A stretch of DNA of 64,000 nucleotides from Sesamum alatum (lineage: Eukaryota > Streptophyta > Magnoliopsida > Lamiales > Pedaliaceae). Numbering within the stretch: the first letter of the stretch is position 1; each line of letters opens with the position of its first letter. The stretch lies in NCBI GenBank assembly GCA_034509735.1, contig JACGWO010000005.1:10619692-10683691 (forward strand). The letters run 5' to 3'. The translations under genes and the position numbers were made by a program. The notes under the pieces are model-generated. The model was given only the letters and a program-made list of their open reading frames with translations. It searched no databases and was not told where the DNA came from. Shown here piece after piece: positions 21,884 through 32,684 of the stretch.

Positions 21884-22129
21884 TATTTGGGTCCCTTATC
21901 TATGTCACTTATTCAGATGTGATCCTTTATAGTTTCGATTCATCAAATTTAATTCATCATATTTGAAAATTTTATCAAATGTTGTCATCGCCCTTAAAAA
22001 TTCATTAAACTAGCGTATTTCCCCCCAAAAAAAAAAAAGGGCACATTGCTTTGGGAGGATTTAAATTTTGGTCTTTTTGATGAGAAAGTAATAGAGATGC
22101 CACTTCACCAAATACATTGCTTAATAATA
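21884..22129. other. Non-coding DNA before copia A
   Basis: AT-rich, with an A run at 22027-22038. Nothing recognisable. The exact left edge of copia A is uncertain. Confidence 0.5.
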
Positions 22130-22553
22130 ACAAGCCCATGGAGTCGGAGGTCCAAGGTGTTACACCAAGACGTAAAACAAGAAGACCCACAAGGCCCATT
22201 GGAATGCTAATGGTTTATTGCTTATGTAATAGTGTAGGACCACCCTAGACAGACCATAGACTCACTGCGGGCTCAGTGGGTCGAATAGGTTGGGCTTGTG
22301 ATCATCCTAACAGGGGTTATGCTATGTTTTATTGCATATGACGTATTTATTTAACGCTTTATGAATATTGGATATTTATGCATCCAAAGACACTAAATGT
22401 GATGAGGTCTCTGTCATTATCATTAACAAACTCTCATTTGGTTGGACCAAATAAAATACTAGGCTCAGAATGGACTTAGATCAAAATGGTATTTTGATCT
22501 GTCCAAACCTTCCATCCACAGCAATGTGGTGAGGAAGCTACCGCTACCCAAGT

Positions 22554-23387
22554 GTGGTCTCACGAGTCGTGGCCCTTGTTGCCCCAGTGGGAATGGGCAA
22601 AGGGAAAGGGAAGGCCCGGGGTTCTCAGCGGTCTAAGACAAATGATGTCTGCATGCATTGCCAAGGAAAGGGGCATTGGAAGAGGGAGTACCCACAACTC
22701 CTCTCCAATCCATGTATGTTTGTGGTTGAAGTAAAAATGAAAACTAATTATGCTTCATGGATATTGGATATCGGATGTGGTGCTCACATCTGCAATGATT
22801 TGCAGGCACTGCAAAGAAGCAGAAGGCTAACCAAGGATGAGATGATCCTGAGGTTAGGCGATGGCAAGGTCGTTGTCACGGAAGCCGTAGGATCAATGGA
22901 GTTAGCCATTAGTAGTCATGTTATGATAGTACCGAACTACTGTTTCTATGTACCTAGCATGATAAAGAATATTGTATCTATACCCATCCTGGATAAGGAG
23001 AGTTATTCTTTCACCATTAATAAAAGTGGCTTTTATATTATCAATAATGGTTTGTCTCATTTACTTGGTACATATATCTCTGAAGATAGGAGAAGAAGGT
23101 TGGTGGACTCAAAGATTCTAGAAATAAACGATTTGAACAACCTACCGTCCTGCGAGTCCTGTCTAAAGGGAAAGATGACCAAGAAACCCTTTGTTGGACA
23201 AAGCACGCTAGCCAACGGTCTGTTGGATTTGATCCATATAGACGTCCATGGGCCGTTAAACACTCAAACAAGAGGTGGGTTCTCCTACTTCATAACCTTT
23301 ACCGATGATCACTCACGGTATGGTTATGTTTACCTGATGAGGTACAAGTCTGAAACCTTTTGGAAGGTTAAAGGAATCCATACTTGA
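22554..23387 (+). pseudogene. Copia A: gag end, protease and integrase start
   Basis: One open frame carries a basic GKGKGKARG stretch, a zinc knuckle CMHCQGKGHWKREY (last Cys replaced by Tyr), the protease site WILDIGCGAHICNDL (DIG instead of DTG), the pre-integrase region and the integrase start (CESCLKGKMTKKPFVGQ, DLIHIDVHGPL, FSYFITFTDDHSRYGYVYLM). About 50 residues around the HARLGH zinc-binding histidines, present in copia D, are deleted between HLLGTYIS and EDRRRR. It ends by frameshift near 23380. It encoded Gag-Pol processing and integration functions and is now dead. Confidence 0.85.
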
Positions 23388-24109
23388 AGTAGAGAACCAG
23401 ACCGGTCGTAAGATCAAAGCCCTTCGGTTCGATCGAGGTGGAGAGTATTTAAGTGGCGAATTCACTGATTTTCTAAAGAAAAATGGAATTCTATCTCAGT
23501 GGACTCACCCTGGAACACCACAGTTGAATGGTGTGTTTGAAAGGAGGAATTAGACCTTGTTGGACATGGTTCGATCCATGATGAGTTTTACCGAACTCCC
23601 TTTATCCTTCTGGGGATATGCTCTTGAGACGGCGGCCAAACTTTTGAACTTGGCGCCATCTAAGAAGATATCCCAGACGCCATATGAGATATGGCATGGC
23701 AAGCCTACCTCCTACAAATACTCGAAAGTATAGGGTTGCCCCGCATACATTAAGAGGTTAATGGGAGATAAACTGGACTACCAGGTCTAGTTTATGCAGG
23801 TTCGTCGGATATCCGAAAGAAACTGCGAGGTATCCAAAAGAAACTGCGGATCGAGCAAAAGGTGTTTGTCTCGCGAAATGCAGTGTTCTTGGAAAGGGGT
23901 TTCTCATTGAATAATCGACGTGACGAGGTACCCTTGAGGAATCAAGTGAGGTACCCCATGAGACAGCAGCGACATCTGAGCCAATAGTTCCCACTAATAA
24001 TGTTTCAGTCTTTTGTAGGTCGGCCAGAGTATCCCAACCTCCTGATAGGTATGGATTTTTGGGCCTGATTGGTCAGTTGGATAATGATCCAAAGACGTAG
24101 GAAGGAGCG
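23388..24109 (+). pseudogene. Copia A: integrase C-terminal half
   Basis: In shifted frames one reads VENQTGRKIKALRFDRGGEY (DDE Asp), WTHPGTPQLNGVFERRN (DDE Glu, with Phe for the usual Ser) and MVRSMMSFTELPLSFWGYAL, then the GKPTSYKYSKV linker. Stops are present in the MRR/RN region and after SKV. Further frame breaks follow in the linker to RT. Confidence 0.8.
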
Positions 24110-24930
24110 ATGTCGGATATCGATTCGGATAAGTGGCTTGAGGCCATGAAATCCGAAATAGACTCGATGGGTGCAAACCAGGTTTGGACCCTAACGGGCC
24201 CACCCAAAGGAGTAAAACCTGTAAAGTGTAAATGGGTCTACAAACGTAAGCTTGAAGCTGACGGAGAGGTTACAACATTCAAAGCCAGGTTTCTGGCGAA
24301 AGATTACACTCAACGACCCGGGGTCGATTTTGAGGAAACCTACTCACCCATGGCAATGGCTAAGTCCATTCGGATACTGCTTGCCATAAAAGCATGGTAT
24401 GACTATGAAATATGGCAGATGGACGTGAAAAACTGCCTTCCTCAACGATTTCATAGAGGAAGAGATCTATATTGATCAACCGGAAGGTATGGATCAACCG
24501 GAAGGTTTCATATATGTTGGAGAAGAACAGAAGGTCTACTGTCTCCAAAGGTCCATCTATAGCCTCAAATAAGCTTTCCGAAGCTAGAACATACGTTTTG
24601 ATGAAGTCATGTGGGGATATGATTTCATCAAGAACGAGTTTGATCCTTGTGTATATAAGAAGATCAGTGGGAGCTTTTTTTGCGTTCCTTGTGCTTTACG
24701 TGGATGACATCTTGCTCATTGGGAATGATGCTAAGATGTTGGGAACCACTAAAGCCTGGTTGTCAACACAATTTTTCATGAAGGATATGGACGAGGCATC
24801 CTACATCCTTGGCATCAAGATCTATAGGGATAGATCTAGAAGGATGTTAGGAATGACCCAATCCTCGTATATTGACAAGGTCTTGAAGAGATTCAAGATG
24901 GAGACTCAAAATGAGGATTCCTTCATATGA
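24110..24930 (+). pseudogene. Copia A: reverse transcriptase
   Basis: It starts MSDIDSDKWLEAMKSEIDSM and carries CKWVYKRKLEADGEVTTFKA, YTQRPGVDFEETYSPMA, IWQMDVK, then after a frameshift FLVLYVDDILLIGND (catalytic YVDD) and LGIKIYRDRSRRMLGMTQ. An 18-nt duplication (ATCAACCGGAAGGT(ATGG) repeated) near 24474-24508 and a shift at DVKNCLPQR break the frame. Confidence 0.87.
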
Positions 24931-25563
24931 GACATGGAATTAATCTGTCCAAGAAGAAGTCTCCTAAAACTGATGAGGAGCTTAAACGGATGTTGGACAT
25001 CCCCTATGCTTCAACCGTAGACAACATTCAGTACGTTGTCCAGTGCACTAGACCCGATGTGGCTTGCGTGACAAGTCGATATCAGGCGTGTGTCTGAGAG
25101 GCACACTGAAGTGCTGTCAAGACTATACTCAAGTACCTGAAAAGGACTAAGGACATGTTCTTGATCTACGGTGGTGGAGAATTGATACTGGAAGGCTTAA
25201 CGACGCTAGCTTTTAGCCGGATGATGATGATGCCAAGTTTAAGTCTGATTTTGTATTCAGACTAAATGGTGGCGTGGTTGCTTGGAAGAGTTCCAAGCAA
25301 GCTACCACAGCGAATTCCACCACAGAGTCTGAATACATAGCAGCTTCGAAAGCTGCTAAAGAGGCAGTTTGGATGAAGAGCTATATCCAAGAGTTGGGTG
25401 TAGTGCCTAATATCGCTGAGCCAGTGGTTATCTTCTGCGATAACAACGGGGTGATAACCTAAACAAAGGAACCGAGATCTCATCACTGATCCAAGAATAT
25501 TCTTAGACGCCACCATCTACCCAGAGAGATGGGCTACGGTGACGTTCTGATGGACCGAGTCAG
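24931..25563 (+). pseudogene. Copia A: RNase H, interrupted by copia B
   Basis: Remnants of the copia RNase H: MRHGINLSKKKSPKTDEEL, CTRPDV, then 25274-25462 VVAWKSSKQATTANSTTESE, YIAASKAAKEAVWMKSYIQE and VVIFCDNN. An in-frame TGA at 25497-25499 follows RSHH. The frame continues to LMDRVS, where copia B is inserted. The next residues (SKENMVDPLSKPLS) are found at 36395 onward. Confidence 0.87.
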
Positions 25564-27751
25564 TGTTAGAATAGGTGACTAGAAAGCCAATTGGATTGGT
25601 GGTTTTGGGTACTATTTCCCAATCTTTGTTAAAGTAATATTGACTTGATAAATATAGTAAGTATTTATCCGTGGCACAATGTATTTGTTGTGCTTACTAA
25701 TTACGTTAAACGGCATTTTAACGTCACAACAAATGCTCACAGACCAATTGGATAACCCATGTAGTTGGGCTGCGCATTGGATGGCAGCTATGAAACCAAA
25801 TTATGAGGGTTGGTCTGAAATGTTCCATGTCGAGAACCTCGAGACAGGGCATCGAGGCTACTATAGAGACTTGCACTAAGGATTGTATTCATTGGATAAG
25901 TGTCGTGTTTCATCGGTGATAGATGATGGACGTCTATGCAATATTAGTGGGTTAGTTGACAAGGGTGTCAGCTGACTGAACTAACTCGCGGGAATCGTCA
26001 TGTGGAAGCCTTGGGGGCTTGGTCGGTATGACTGGAATTCCCGACTCCACAAGTACGAGATTAGTCCTCGAACTTGAGGAATCATGCCAGTCATATGCAT
26101 ATGATGGTTGTATCTAGGTCTGGCAAGAGATGTCCGTCATTGGGATTCGTTCATCATAAGCCTTACCCAGTACAGTCGGAATATGTATCGAGGACGGTAG
26201 ATTCCCAAATAGGATCCGTCACCTATCAGTATATGAAAGTTGAGTCTCCAATGCGCTCTGAGGCGGTTTAAACTCTCTAAGTCTGTGGCCACAATGATTA
26301 GTTTAGTAGGCAATGGTTTCCTACGTCGCTCAATAGAACAAACGTGTCTCGAGTTATTGAGCATAGTTGTCTACTCCAGGATGGGAACCGACGTCTAATT
26401 CCATGTCCTAGACTTAGACCGGGAGACGGATGATGGAAGGACCATACTCGTATGGTACTCGAGAGCCTAAATGTTCACGCCAACATTCACCTAGTCTCTA
26501 GTGCCATGGACCGTTGCTAGACGGCCACCAATGGTCATAGACATTTTCTGATTAATGGTTAATTGGAAAATAGTTAATTAAGTTTGATTTAATTGACCAA
26601 TTGTGTTGGACACAAGCCCAAGTCTAGATGAGGGTGAACCTAATGAGTCAGACACAAATCACTATGGGATTGGTGGAATTAATTTGGAATTAATTATAGA
26701 AGAAACGAATTAATTTAATTGAATTAAATTAATTCAAGGAGAATATAAATGATTGGATCATTTATTTGGGAAAGTCCATTTGATGGATGGCCCAAGAATT
26801 AATTAATTGGATTAATTAATTTTGGGCTTAGCACCTTTAAATTAATTGGATTAATTTATTGGGATTCGTTTAGTTAATTGATTGGATCAATTAATTAGTG
26901 TTTAGTCTTATGTTTATTTGATTGCCTCAAATAACGTTTTTGGCTTTCAATAAGGCTAAAAATTAATTGGATTAATTTGGAACCTATGGATCTTGATTGG
27001 TCTTGATTTAATTTGATTAAATCAAAACCAGTCAAAATCTGCCCATGATTTGAAGTCAAAATCATCAAGTTGAATGCAAGATGAGAAGTTGAAGAACTCC
27101 TACACAAGTGCCTGTGAGTGGCTTAGTGGTGTGGAGGTTGTGGATGTTATCTAGGATAACTTATGCATGTCTTGAATTTGGAATTCAATGAGTAGCATAT
27201 ACATACAACTCTCAATTTCTCTAGCTTGCTTTCACTTGAAGAAAGGCACAAGGCCACATTTTTTCCCTTAGAAAAATCTGAAAAAATGCTCCTCTTTGTG
27301 TTCTAATTGAATTGGACTCAAGGTTAGAACTTAAACATTCCAAAAGCCACTAATCAATAGTGTTAAGTTTGGAATTGTTTCTTCTTCATTCCTCTACTAC
27401 TATCTAGCAATAGTTTAGAGGACATATCCTTAGTGTAGTGTGGACAATACTTAGAGGAGTTCTACGTTGGACTCTCAAGTGAACGGAAAAAGGAAACGAA
27501 AGGGAACAAAGCTAGAACCGGTTCTACGTGCAACGAACATAAGGTTGGTTTTCATTTACGTTACATGTACCTTTTTGTTTACTTCCTTTAGCCACTTGTC
27601 CAGCATCTTCTCCTTCTTTATTTATGCTTAGACAAACACCGAATGACCAGGAACGTCAAAGGGAACACCCTTTTGAATCCGATTTAAATAATGCGTTATA
27701 TTGATGTTTTTACGCTTTTGTTACGTTCCCAGGCCGTACCTGATTCTTTCA
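25564..27751 (+). repeat. Copia B 5' LTR
   Basis: It starts TGTTAGAATAGGTGAC and ends CTGATTCTTTCA, 2188 bp. It carries the conserved LTR core (about 26480-26640) and AT-rich AATTAATTGGATTAATT repeats (26690-26960). It is about 285 bp longer than the 3' LTR because that copy has lost the segment matching roughly 25880-26165 here. Confidence 0.93.
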
Positions 27752-27752
27752 G

Positions 27753-27766
27753 TGGTATCAGAGGCC
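27753..27766 (+). other. Copia B primer binding site
   Basis: TGGTATCAGAGGCC lies one base after the LTR. Its first 11 bases match the plant copia primer site complementary to initiator tRNA-Met. The following GCC departs from the usual GC. Confidence 0.85.
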
Positions 27767-29685
27767 AGTTCGGTATTGTGGCTATAGGATTAACATGTTA
27801 TTATGTGTTAAGCATGAAGGACGTGTTTAAATTACTTTTGGAAAGCATGATTTATGGCTTTAAAGCATGATAATATGAGTAGAAAATATGTGTTAATTTT
27901 GCTTTTAAAATTATAGATATCCATGTATTTTATGAGAATTGGATTTTCTGTAAATGCATGATTATGGTTCAGTTTTTCTATAGCAGAATTTTATAAAAAA
28001 AAATGATGAAAAACGATGCCGGCTGCACGATAGGGGCAGTAGGCGTGCACCTGCGTGCGGACCTCTGCTCACGCTTGCTGCTGCTTGGCATGCGCGCGCG
28101 CCCCTGCTGCCGCGCACGCACGACCGTCTAGGACGGCCAACCGGCAACACTATTTTATGTCGTTTTTGTCGATTTCCATATTTTTCTGATCTCTGCTAGT
28201 TTTATGAAATTATTATTTTGGCATATTTTAATTTTTAGTTAAATTGTATTTTTTTTAAAATTATTTTTATGCCTTAGATTATTTTGAAAATGGTTTCCAA
28301 ACAAAACAAAAAAAAAAAGAAAAAAAATGTACATTGGATGTATGGTTGATATCCATCTTTTTAATTGCTTTGTTAATATGGTATTTTTTGCATTTTATTA
28401 TGTTTATGGTTTTAGATATTGGATATCTATTAATAAATGCATGGTATGTATTTATTTGTTGGCATGTTTATATTTGATATAAATGTGCTTTGTTGTTGTT
28501 TATTTGAAAAACAATAAGGATGATCGCTAACCCTTTTTAGCCTAGGTATGGTTTAGCTTATTGTTGGGTGAGGCCTGCGTGCCTCTTTGTTTTTCCCTAC
28601 TCTCTATCGTTTTAACCTTGTAATAATAAGGCTTTCTTCCTCTCTTTTAATGTATTCCCCCTGACTTTTGATTGGGGTTTCTTTTCAGTTGTAATGAGAG
28701 TAGATTAGCATGTGAGGTTTTATTTATTATTTGAAAAATAAATGTAAGCTTCCATAGAGATGAAGGCCTAAAAGAGGTCCGTTGGACGGAGCCCACAACA
28801 GAAGTCCCAAGAAGAACAAAGAAGGATTTACAAGACCCTATTAGAACGATAATGGAATGTAAAAGTTGTAATAGTGTAGGCCTACTCTAGATTGACCATA
28901 GATCCACTGGGGGCTCGGTGAATCACTTAGGAAGGGGCTTGTGATCATCTTAACATAGGCTTGCTAGGCTTGTTTTGCATGTGCTTATGTTTGAATGCTT
29001 TGATGTATGGTGTGTTTGGAATGCATTATTTTACATTAAATGTATAAATCTGAGCATGCAAAATACAAATAATGATGAGGTCTCGGTCTTACTAAATAAT
29101 AAACTCTCACTTGGATGGTCTAAGTAAATATCAGGCCCAAAATGGAATTAAATCAAATGGTTTGATTATTCCAAGCCTTCCATCCATAGCAGTATAGTGA
29201 GGAAGCTACTTTCACCCATTCGTGGTCTCACGAGTTGTGGCACGTTTGGAATGGAAGAAAGCTGCGTCGTTGTTGTAAACGAATGGAATATACTCCTATT
29301 TCCCTGTCTCACTAGTCGTGGGGAGCGATAGTTGAGATCTTCATTTGGTTGATGGATCAGGCCTAACGCTAAGTAACATGATTCGCTTGGAGTCCTTGGA
29401 ATCATGTGAAGAGGTGAGGCAAAATATCTTGGGTATCTCATTGGATGAGAATGCTATAGGTTACCTCCCATAAATCATTTTTCCGTGTGAATTGTAAAGC
29501 GGGGCATGGAGAATTATGTTTGTGGGCTCCAAGCCCACTAGGAAATGATTTCCCGAAAACCCCATGTGAGAATGGTGGGCTTTTGAAAGAAATAGTGGGA
29601 GGGGTTAATGACTAAAGACCAAGTCTTAACTTGAATTCAATATTATTATAATATACTAAATTTCTTCTTTACATTTTGAATGTGG
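27767..29685 (+). other. Copia B leader
   Basis: A long non-coding leader. It has a GC-rich block at 28017-28146 (GCGCGCGCGCCCC, GCCGCGCACGCACG) in an otherwise AT-rich region. A conserved GACCATAGATCCACTG...GGGCTTGTGATCATC block lies near 28890-28955, and two near-palindromes CACGAGTTGTGG (29229-29240) and CACTAGTCGTGG (29310-29321) correspond to the pair in copia D. Confidence 0.7.
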
Positions 29686-30431
29686 ATGTCCAAGAATCCA
29701 CTCGTCGTAATTCTTGAGACTAATAAATTTGACAGAACAAACATAACGATTGGCTACGAAATCTGAGGATTGTCCTCGATTTCAAAAACCAGGCTTACGT
29801 TCTGGATAAGCCTCTTCCTTGGGTCTTTCCGGAGGGGTCCTCGTCAGAAGAGCGTTCAACGTTCAATAACTGGCAGGAGGACAACCGCAAGGTCCGCAAC
29901 ATCATACTGGCATCCATGACTAATGAAATCCAGAAGCAGTATGATCGGCTGGATGATGTCAGCTCGATAATACTCCGCATGAAAGACGCTTATGCCGTAT
30001 CGGACCGGCATATTAGATATGCTACGACGAAGGTATTTTTCGGAGCTAAGATGACAGAAGGGTCGTCTGTACACCAGCATGGAGTGATGATGCTATCCCT
30101 AGTGGAGAAGCTCAAAGACCTCCGAGCTGATCTTGGAAAAGAGACGTACATTGACGTGATTCTTCAGTCTCTTCCTCCCTCTTTTGACCCGTTTATCGTT
30201 AACTATAACATGAATGGGCTTGAAAAAGACCTTCATAAGTCAATAAACATGTTGGTCTCATACGAGGCAACAATTGAAAAATCTGCGTCGTCTGTATTGG
30301 TGGGGGAGGCTTCGACCTCAAACACAAAAGGCAAAGGGGTCGAACGCTGGAGGAGGAAGAAGGGTAAGACAGATGCAGCTGCTGCAAGCGCTAAAAGCGC
30401 TCTTATTTCCATGCTGGGCATGGGCAAATGA
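29686..30431 (+). pseudogene. Copia B gag (UBN2-type)
   Basis: It starts MSKNPLVVILETNKFDRTN from ATG 29686. One frameshift near 29745 then gives DWLRNLRIVLDFKNQAYVLD and an open frame to the TGA at 30429-30431, with NEIQKQYDRLDDVSSIILRM, KMTEGSSVHQHGVMML and LQSLPPSFDPFIVNYNMN. This is the gag polypeptide of plant Ty1/copia elements, which forms the virus-like particle. The C-terminus is basic (KGKGVERWRRKKGK). Confidence 0.87.
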
Positions 30432-30691
30432 AAGAGGAAGGCGGTTCAGCAGTCAAGGATTGCGAAAGATGTTTGCATATATTGCCGTGGAAAAGTGCAT
30501 TGAAAGGGGAGTGTCGTAAACTCCTCTCCAACCAAGGTACGTTTGATTTGAGATTTTACATGATTACTACTCTGCTTCTTGGGTATTGGATACCAGCTGT
30601 AGAGCTCATATCTGCAAATGGTTTGCACGTGATGGAAAGGAGTAGAAGGCTAAGACAGAGATGGTTCTAAAGCTAGGCAATGACTGGGGCT
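30432..30691 (+). pseudogene. Copia B zinc knuckle and protease remnant
   Basis: In a broken frame one reads VCIYCRGKVH, a stop, then KGECRKLLSNQG, which keeps the CCHC set, and WVLDTSCRAHIC, a protease site with DTS in place of DTG. It is interrupted by the solo LTR at ATTGC. Confidence 0.75.
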
Positions 30692-30696
30692 ATTGC

Positions 30697-32679
30697 TGAA
30701 AGCCTGAGAAAGGCGTGTGGATCGTCCCGGGAGATAGCGTGAATGCGGAAGCGCGGTATAAATGTAAATTCCAAAATTTAAACATGCATTATTCGTATAA
30801 AATTAAAACACGTTCAAGGGGTGTACCTTTGAAGTTCCCGGGTGTTCGGTGTATCTCATGAATTAAAACATGCATGCAATCATGGAGGCCAGAGGATTAA
30901 AATAGAAGAGGACGAAAATGTAAAAGAGACCTACCGGTTCGTCGTTTTCCTCTTCTAACCGGTACTCGCGTTGTTCCCCGATTTGCTCCAAAATCTCGTA
31001 TGTGAGATCCTCTAAATTGTGACACGCAATCCGCCCACGTATCTTGTACGTCGTGCTAGCGAACGAACAAGTATTTTATTTGGAGAGGACAGATCAATCA
31101 CACGTTATTGTTTAATGGGATTAATCCTCCTTATGTTCAATTGTTAACACAAAAGAACAAGGAGTATTTTCTTGGAAAGAAAAGGAGAGAGAGGGTGGAC
31201 GAGAGAGGAGAGATTGAGAGAGAGTGTGTGTGTTGAAGTTTCATCATCTCTCTAAAGGTGAAAGACTAGGAGTATTTATAGAGGAGGAGTTTAATCCTCT
31301 TCAAACTCCAACTCTAGAAGACTAATTTGACTAGGATTTGACCTAGTTAAAGTCCTAGTCAAAGTAGTAATTTGACCAAGTCAAATTAATCCTAGCCATC
31401 CATCTTCTCCTTTTAATCTCAACCATTAATTTAATTTAATGGAATATTTAAAACCTATTTAAATATTCCAAGGGCAATAAATAAATATAATAAATATAAA
31501 TATTTATTCTAGGCCCATTAAATTAATTTTCTAATAAATCTAATGTATTAGATAAATCCCTTTTATCCAATAAAAGGAATTAATTCTTTCCAAGAAAATT
31601 AAGGACCCGATTAAATCTAATTTAATCATTCCATTTCTCCAAATATTTAATTCTAAATTAAATACTTTATTTGTGCGGATTGTGTGTGACTCTTTAGGTT
31701 CACCTTTCAGCTAGACTTGGTCGGATTCCTAGAATCCGCCCGTTACCATGGGTGGCCATCTAGCAACGGTCCATGGCACTAGAGACTAGGTGAATTTGAG
31801 GGGATGAACATTTAGGCTCTAACAGTACACTTGTCCTTCTGTCTCCGGTCTCACCACTTAGGGTCTAGGGCACGGAAAATGCAGGTACCCATTTTGGACC
31901 TAAGTGTCGGTCTGTCCTTTACTAAACGCCGCAAGGGAAACCTTCCCTTCTGTTCAGTTACTGTGGCCACAGATTTTTGGGACAAGACACAGAGCATTTG
32001 TGAGACTCAACTGTCAATGCCTTTTGACAGGAGACAGATCCTTTCTTGAAAACTACTGTCACTCTGTACACCGGAGCTGCACTAGACATGGCTTATGACT
32101 ACTCAAGTGCTTCTTGGCAATCTCTCACCATATCTAAGATACAACCCTAATATACAGGTAAACTCAGCAGTTCCTCAAGTCAAAGGACTTGACCTGTACT
32201 GTTGGAACCGGAAACACACGTCATACCTAGCCGACCCTACTCAAGGTCCTCCGTAAGACGGTTCCCGCGAGTCACCTCAGTCAGCTGCTCCCTGGCAGGC
32301 TAACCCACTAACACTGCTTAGATGACCTTCGTCACCCATCGATGAAATACGACAGCAGATGCTTAGTGCAAGTCTCAAGGGGAATCTCGGTACCCATTTT
32401 CGAGATTCCTTGACTTGGAGATTTCCTGACTGATTCGGCGGGATTGATTTCATGGACCTACTTCCAGGCGTAGTCCCAGTCCCCGAAATACGTTTTCAGT
32501 CTATGGGCTTTGTTTGTGTAGTGAACAGATATATAAAGCAGATAAAACGAACACAAACAAAATAATGCCAAATGAATATCACTTCTTATTCATTAATAAT
32601 TTATCAAATCATTGAAATTATCTAGACATAGGTTACATTTCGCCTGCCAAGATTGACTACATGGTCACCTATTCTAACA
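30697..32679 (-). mobile_element. Solo LTR of copia family D inside copia B
   Basis: A 1983-bp LTR in minus orientation. On the minus strand it starts TGTTAGAATAGGTGACCATG and ends CAGGCTTTCA. The target duplication ATTGC is at 30692-30696 and 32680-32684, and the protease frame of copia B reads across it. It is clearly the same family as the copia D LTRs (51681-53651), including the CCTTTTGACAGGAGACAGATC and TACGAGATTTTGGAGCAAAT segments. Confidence 0.93.
31271..31281 (-). promoter_or_regulatory. TATA box of the solo family-D LTR
   Basis: On the minus strand CTATAAATACTC lies where the copia D LTR has CTATATATAT, just before the SSR-rich leader. Inferred core promoter. Confidence 0.45.
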
Positions 32680-32684
32680 ATTGC

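Larger units (their letters stand above)
22130..25563 (+). mobile_element. Copia element A, 5'-truncated body (left part)
   Basis: The sequence aligns by eye to the leader and pol of copia D. The leader block GACCATAGACTCACTGCGGG...GGGCTTGTGATCATCC (about 22250-22310) matches 54492 onward. No 5' LTR or primer site is present. The leader runs to CACGAGTCGTGG (22561-22572) and then jumps to the end of gag, so most of gag is missing. Pol continues until GTCAG at 25559-25563, where copia B is inserted. The missing last part of pol resumes at 36395, and the 3' LTR starts at 36520. Confidence 0.88.

Noticed and set aside
27962..28150. GC-rich ORF with Arg/Ala-rich peptide in the copia B leader
   Set aside because: It results from the GC-rich leader block, which varies in sequence between elements, and has no coding conservation.
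30940..31100. Repeated small ORF like SYEILEQI-GEQREYRLEEENDE in several LTRs (53246-53485, 60942-61133)
   Set aside because: It recurs only because the LTR repeats. It lies at the U5 end of each LTR, has no domain, and is broken in the solo copy, so no gene is claimed.
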